Origin: JAHECW01 sp964641415
GTDB taxonomy: Bacteria; Acidobacteriota; Thermoanaerobaculia; Thermoanaerobaculales; Sulfomarinibacteraceae
Assembly: GCA_964641415.1 (NCBI GenBank)
Contig: CAZXMW010000007.1
Coordinates: 1 to 64,000 of the forward strand
Length of the DNA: 64,000 nucleotides
Direction of reading: 5' to 3'
Shown: positions 60,555 to 64,000 of the stretch, in pieces
Layout: each line of letters starts with the position of its first letter
How positions within the stretch are numbered: position 1 is the first letter of the stretch
The notes under the pieces: model-generated
What the model was told of the DNA's origin: nothing
The model's input: the letters and a program-made list of their open reading frames with translations, nothing else
Database searches by the model: none
Program-made: the position numbers and the translations under genes

Positions 60555-62771
60555 CTACTCCTTGATGAGTCTCGCATAGGGTCCCGGTGCCTCTTTCATC
60601 TCGTCATGGGTTCCACGCTGGACGATCGTGCCGCGATCGAGCACGACGATCTGGTCGGCGTCACGGATGGTGCTCAGCCGGTGCGCGACGATGATGCAGG
60701 TGCAGCCGCGCCGTCGCAGGCTGTCGTCGACCCAGCGCTCGGTCGTCGGATCGAGCGCGCTGGTCGCCTCGTCGAGGATCACGATGGTCGGGTTGCCGAC
60801 CAGGGCGCGCGCGATCTCGAGCCGCTGGCGCTGGCCGCCGCTGAAGTTGGACCCGCCCTCGGTGACGTTGGACTGGTACTTGCCGTGCCGATCGTGGATG
60901 TCGGCGTCGATCTTGGCGTCGCGACAGGCCCGGGTCACCGCCTTGCCCGGAATCGTCGGGTCCCACATGGTGATGTTGTCGGCGATGGTGCCGGAAAACA
61001 GGAAGATCTCCTGGTCGACCACCGCCAACGAATCTCGGATCAGGCTCGGCCGGATCTCCTCCCGGGGCCGGCCGTCGAAGTAGACGCCGCCCGACCAGGG
61101 CTGGAACAGACCTGCGATCAGGCGGGCCACCGTCGACTTGCCGCTGCCGCTCGAGCCGACAAAGGCAATTCGCTGTCCGGGCTCGATCTTGAGGTTGAGA
61201 TCTTCAATGAGCGGTTTACCAAGCGGGTTGAAACCGAAGCTCAGGTTCCGGATCTCGACCTCTCCCGACAGCTTGATCTGCTCGGCGGTCTTGATCTCGT
61301 CACCTTTGACCGCGGCCATCTCGAGTTCGCGCTGGTAGTCGGCGTCGATCGGGTACTGCAGCACGTCGTCGAGCCGATTCATGTCGGCGTCGAGCTCCTG
61401 CAGGGTCGAACCGAAGGTGACGAAGGTGTTGAGCGGCTTGGTGAAGCTCGCCATCAGGCTCTGGTAGGCGACCAGCATGCCGACGGTGAGCTGGCCGTCC
61501 ATCACCTTCAGGCTGCCGAGCAGCAGGATGACGGCGGTCGTCATGGCGCTGACCAGCGGCGGCACGGCGCTGACGTACTGTGACCACCGGCCGAGCTCCT
61601 GCTCGGCGTTGAGCGCCTTGGCCTGGTAACCCGCCCAGCGGGAGAAGAACTCGCCCTCCGACCCGGAAGCCTTCAAGGTGTCGATGATCTTGAGCCCGTT
61701 CATCGCGGTGCCGGTCAGCTTGCCGCCTTCCTGGAGCAGCCGACGGCTGGCATCGACCCGCTTGCGGGCGACGAACTTCACCGCCGCGATGTTGCCGAGG
61801 GCGATGGCGATGCAGACCAGAGTCAGGGTCACGTCGTACATGAACATCAGCACCGCGTAGAAGACGACGAGCACGCAGTCGAGGGCGGTCGTGGCGAGCT
61901 TGCCCGACACCACCTGGGCGACCTTATTGTTGATCTGGACCCTCGAGCCGATTTCGCCGGCGTAACGCTGCGAGAAGTAGCTCACCGGGAGCCGGAGGAT
62001 GTGGTTGAAGAAGTCGCTCGACGTGGTGATGGCGAGCTTGGTCTCCATCCGGAGCAGGTAGTACTCCTGGAAGTAGGTCAGGGCCATCCTGATGACGGCG
62101 GTCAAACCCATGCCGAAGAGCAACGGTCGGATGAAGGTCTCGCGCCCGCCGACCAGGTACTCGTCGATGAAGATCCGCGAGAACGTCGGGATGACCAGCC
62201 CCGGGATCACCAGAAACAGCCCGCACAGGATGATGAAGGCGAGCGCCGTCTCGGAGCCCGACAGCCGTCGGCGCAGGGCCGCGGCCATGCTCCGCTTCTC
62301 GCCACCCTTCTCGAAATCCGGGCCCGGCTCGAAGGTGAGCACAACCCCGGAAAACGACGCGTCGAGCTCCTCGAAGGTGATCTCTCTCGGGCCCGCCGCC
62401 GGGTCGACCACGTACACGGTCTTGCCCTTGAACCCCTCGAGCACGAGGAAGTGGTTGAAGTTCCAGAACAGGATGACCGGCAGGTCGATCTCCCACAACC
62501 GTTCGAGCTCGTACTTGTAACCTTTGGCCTCGAGGCCGTACTTACGAGCCGCCTTGAGCACGTTGCTCGCCTTGCTGCCGTCACGGCTGACGCCGCACTC
62601 CACGCGGAGCTCCTCGAGCGGCACCGAGAGCCCCCAGTACTCCAGAATCATGGCCAGCGACGCGGCGCCGCACTCGACGGCCTCCATCTGGAGGGTGCTG
62701 GGCACCTTCTTGCGGCGCCTCAGGTTCTTCGGGTACGACGTCTCCGTCACGGACGTTTCTTCAGCAGCCAT
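60555..62771 (-). CDS. NHLP-type peptide export ABC transporter with C39 peptidase
   Basis: A 738-residue peptidase-permease-ATPase. The C39 domain (20-150) has catalytic C34 in VECGAASLA, H107 in FNHFLVLEGF and D123 in VVDPAAG, so it should cut a double-glycine-type leader during export. Six membrane helices follow, then the ATPase with GSSGSGKST, FSGGQRQRLEIARAL and ILDEATSALD. It is the ABC1 partner of a two-transporter system. No precursor peptide gene is in the window; it may lie beyond 64 kb. Confidence 0.93.
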   Translation of the reverse strand: MAAEETSVTETSYPKNLRRRKKVPSTLQMEAVECGAASLAMILEYWGLSVPLEELRVECGVSRDGSKASNVLKAARKYGLEAKGYKYELERLWEIDLPVILFWNFNHFLVLEGFKGKTVYVVDPAAGPREITFEELDASFSGVVLTFEPGPDFEKGGEKRSMAAALRRRLSGSETALAFIILCGLFLVIPGLVIPTFSRIFIDEYLVGGRETFIRPLLFGMGLTAVIRMALTYFQEYYLLRMETKLAITTSSDFFNHILRLPVSYFSQRYAGEIGSRVQINNKVAQVVSGKLATTALDCVLVVFYAVLMFMYDVTLTLVCIAIALGNIAAVKFVARKRVDASRRLLQEGGKLTGTAMNGLKIIDTLKASGSEGEFFSRWAGYQAKALNAEQELGRWSQYVSAVPPLVSAMTTAVILLLGSLKVMDGQLTVGMLVAYQSLMASFTKPLNTFVTFGSTLQELDADMNRLDDVLQYPIDADYQRELEMAAVKGDEIKTAEQIKLSGEVEIRNLSFGFNPLGKPLIEDLNLKIEPGQRIAFVGSSGSGKSTVARLIAGLFQPWSGGVYFDGRPREEIRPSLIRDSLAVVDQEIFLFSGTIADNITMWDPTIPGKAVTRACRDAKIDADIHDRHGKYQSNVTEGGSNFSGGQRQRLEIARALVGNPTIVILDEATSALDPTTERWVDDSLRRRGCTCIIVAHRLSTIRDADQIVVLDRGTIVQRGTHDEMKEAPGPYARLIKE

Positions 62772-62786
62772 GGCGACGACCCGTTC

Positions 62787-63935
62787 CTATCCCATACCGA
62801 CCGTCTTGCGCATCAGGGGCAGGACGTAGGAGATCGGCCGCTTGGTTTCGACGGTCACGTTGCCGGTGCAGATCGTGCCGCTGTAGATCTGGGACGGAGG
62901 TCCTTCGGACGACGACCACTTGAAGCCGCTCGGGGTTTCCGGGTCCGGGATCAGCCGGACCCGGATTTCGATCGGCGCGGTATCACCGGTCAGCTCCTGG
63001 ATCAGCTTCTGGTTGCGCAGCACCCGGCGCAGCCCCTCCGGCGTCACCGGGTAGGCCGACGCGCTCTCGACCTCGCCGACCATGAAGCCGTACTCCTCCG
63101 AACGAACCGTCGACGGGGAGACGTAGACCTCCATCCCGGGATGGACCTTCTTGCCCTCGGTCGCCGGAATGTAGATCATCGCCGTGATCGGCGCATCCTC
63201 TGACTCCAGAGTCATGAGGCGGCTGCCGGCGCCGACCACGTCTCCGGCCTCGATCACGACCTCGACGATCCGGCCCGAGAACGGGCTGACGACCTTGGAG
63301 GTCGCCTCGAGCTCGTTGTCGAGCTCGCTGAGGAGCTGGCGGGTATCCTCTACCCGGTTACTGGAGCCGGCCCGCTTCGACCGAAGCTGGGCCTGGGTCT
63401 GCTCGTTGGCGGTCAGCTCGGCCTTGGTCCTCATCAGGGTGCTGTTGGTCAGCAGGCCCCGTTCGACCATCTCCTCCTGGGTCTTGATCTTGTCCCGGAG
63501 CTCGGCCGCCTGGGCCTCGTACTGGCGCAACAGGTTGCGGTCGGCGGCGCTCTGGCGGCTGCCCTGGCCGCTGAGCCGGTTCAGGTCCTCGCGGGTGTTC
63601 TGGATCTTGAGCCGGAGGGCCGGCCGGTCGAGCCGGGCGATGATCTCGCCCTCGGTGATATGGTCGCCCGGCTTGACCAGAACTGCGGCAAGCCGGCCCT
63701 CGGTGGTCGAGGCGATGTCGAAGACCACCCCTCCCCGAAGCAGCATGCCCTTGCCGGCAACCTTGATCGAAATCGTGCCGACGACGCTCCAGACGATGAG
63801 GGCGACGAGACCGCAGCCGATGGCGATCACCGCCACCCACCCGGACGGCCGGATGATCTGCATCATCTCGTCGAGGCGCTCGGGCGAGGAAAGCTTCTCG
63901 AGCGCCGCCTTTCGGAAGAGCTTACTCGGGTCCAT
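62787..63935 (-). CDS. HlyD-type membrane fusion protein of the NHLP exporter
   Basis: A 382-residue periplasmic adaptor. A membrane helix (about 33-56), a lipoyl half (VAGKGMLLRGGVVFDIASTTEGRL), a long helical hairpin (about 105-215, LNRLSGQGSRQ to LLSELDNELE) and the second lipoyl half (VVSPFSGRIVEVVIEAGDVV) are in order. It would couple the ABC subunits to an outer-membrane channel. The C-terminus ends VLPLMRKTVGMG. A frame from further upstream overlaps its start by 14 bp. Confidence 0.92.
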   Translation of the reverse strand: MDPSKLFRKAALEKLSSPERLDEMMQIIRPSGWVAVIAIGCGLVALIVWSVVGTISIKVAGKGMLLRGGVVFDIASTTEGRLAAVLVKPGDHITEGEIIARLDRPALRLKIQNTREDLNRLSGQGSRQSAADRNLLRQYEAQAAELRDKIKTQEEMVERGLLTNSTLMRTKAELTANEQTQAQLRSKRAGSSNRVEDTRQLLSELDNELEATSKVVSPFSGRIVEVVIEAGDVVGAGSRLMTLESEDAPITAMIYIPATEGKKVHPGMEVYVSPSTVRSEEYGFMVGEVESASAYPVTPEGLRRVLRNQKLIQELTGDTAPIEIRVRLIPDPETPSGFKWSSSEGPPSQIYSGTICTGNVTVETKRPISYVLPLMRKTVGMG

Positions 63936-64000
63936 TCGCGCTTCCTCCGTCCGCTGCCGCCGGCCGGTCGATCAGGGCGGCCAGACGCCCCGGAGGGTTC
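63922..64000 (-). CDS. Possible 3' end of an upstream gene of the exporter operon
   Basis: An open frame enters from the window edge and stops at TAA (63924-63922), overlapping the HlyD start by 14 bp. The visible end reads NPPGRLAALIDRPAAADGG. A further coupled gene, such as an outer-membrane channel, is plausible but the fragment is too short to identify. Confidence 0.35.
   Translation of the reverse strand, partial: NPPGRLAALIDRPAAADGGSANGPE

Overview
The window is a GC-rich bacterial chromosome segment with dense, translationally coupled genes. Several intergenic regions carry hairpins or repeats, and there is one 100-base run of N at 51337-51436. No plasmid, phage or rRNA genes are seen. 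The gene content includes a NHLP-type peptide exporter, PATAN/J-like proteins, SpoIIE phosphatases, an NtrC-type regulator, sucrose synthase with SPS, and lysine 2,3-aminomutase with an acetyltransferase. It suggests a free-living, salt-tolerant Gram-negative-type bacterium, possibly an uncultured Acidobacteriota (Thermoanaerobaculia-like) lineage. That assignment is an impression from gene content and is not proven.

Layout. 1-7.3 kb (minus strand): the start of tuf, preceded by tRNA Thr-Gly-Tyr-Thr, then rlmB, ispF, ispD, frr, pyrH, tsf, rpsB, rpsI and rplM, read as one operon from a clear promoter near 6.7 kb. 7.3-21.5 kb: an unknown protein, a thioredoxin-like lipoprotein, a GAF/SpoIIE phosphatase coupled to a left-handed beta-helix protein, PBP1A, a secreted metalloprotease, folK, pyrE with an NtrC-type response regulator, an ALDH7-type dehydrogenase, a NYN-domain protein and a pair of PATAN-like proteins. 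21.6-21.9 kb: tRNA-Val and tRNA-Asp. 22.2-32.2 kb is a compatible-solute island: sucrose synthase facing SPS/SPP plus fructokinase, then ablA/ablB (N-epsilon-acetyl-beta-lysine), a MarR regulator and a PfkB-like protein without the usual anion-hole motif.

32.4-38.5 kb: a sulfatase-fold hydrolase, a response regulator, an unusual sigma-54 activator carrying GVATGV instead of GAFTGA, and an operon of a small membrane protein, anti-sigma kinase, STAS protein and PP2C phosphatase. A near-consensus sigma-54 promoter and two matching inverted-repeat boxes lie between activator and operon. 38.8-44.7 kb: acyl-CoA ligase with a FadR-like TetR regulator and its operator, an aminotransferase, and a two-component sodium symporter whose small subunit is only 38 residues. 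44.7-45.0 kb holds a MITE-like element with a 6-bp target duplication. 45.0-51.25 kb: lipoprotein SurE, a TPR protein, thymidine phosphorylase, a phosphohexomutase, enolase, FtsB and initiator tRNA. 51.3-51.8 kb: tandem structured repeats around the assembly gap. 51.9-54.5 kb: katG and a Fur/PerR regulator. 54.6-64 kb: an FHA coiled-coil protein, a zincin-like protein, and a NHLP peptide secretion system in which one ABC subunit carries an N-terminal FHA domain.

Two general patterns stand out. Many gene pairs overlap by ATGA or GTGA, implying translational coupling. Genes without a Shine-Dalgarno sequence repeatedly have a -10-like hexamer 6-9 nt before the start codon, which suggests leaderless transcripts are common here.
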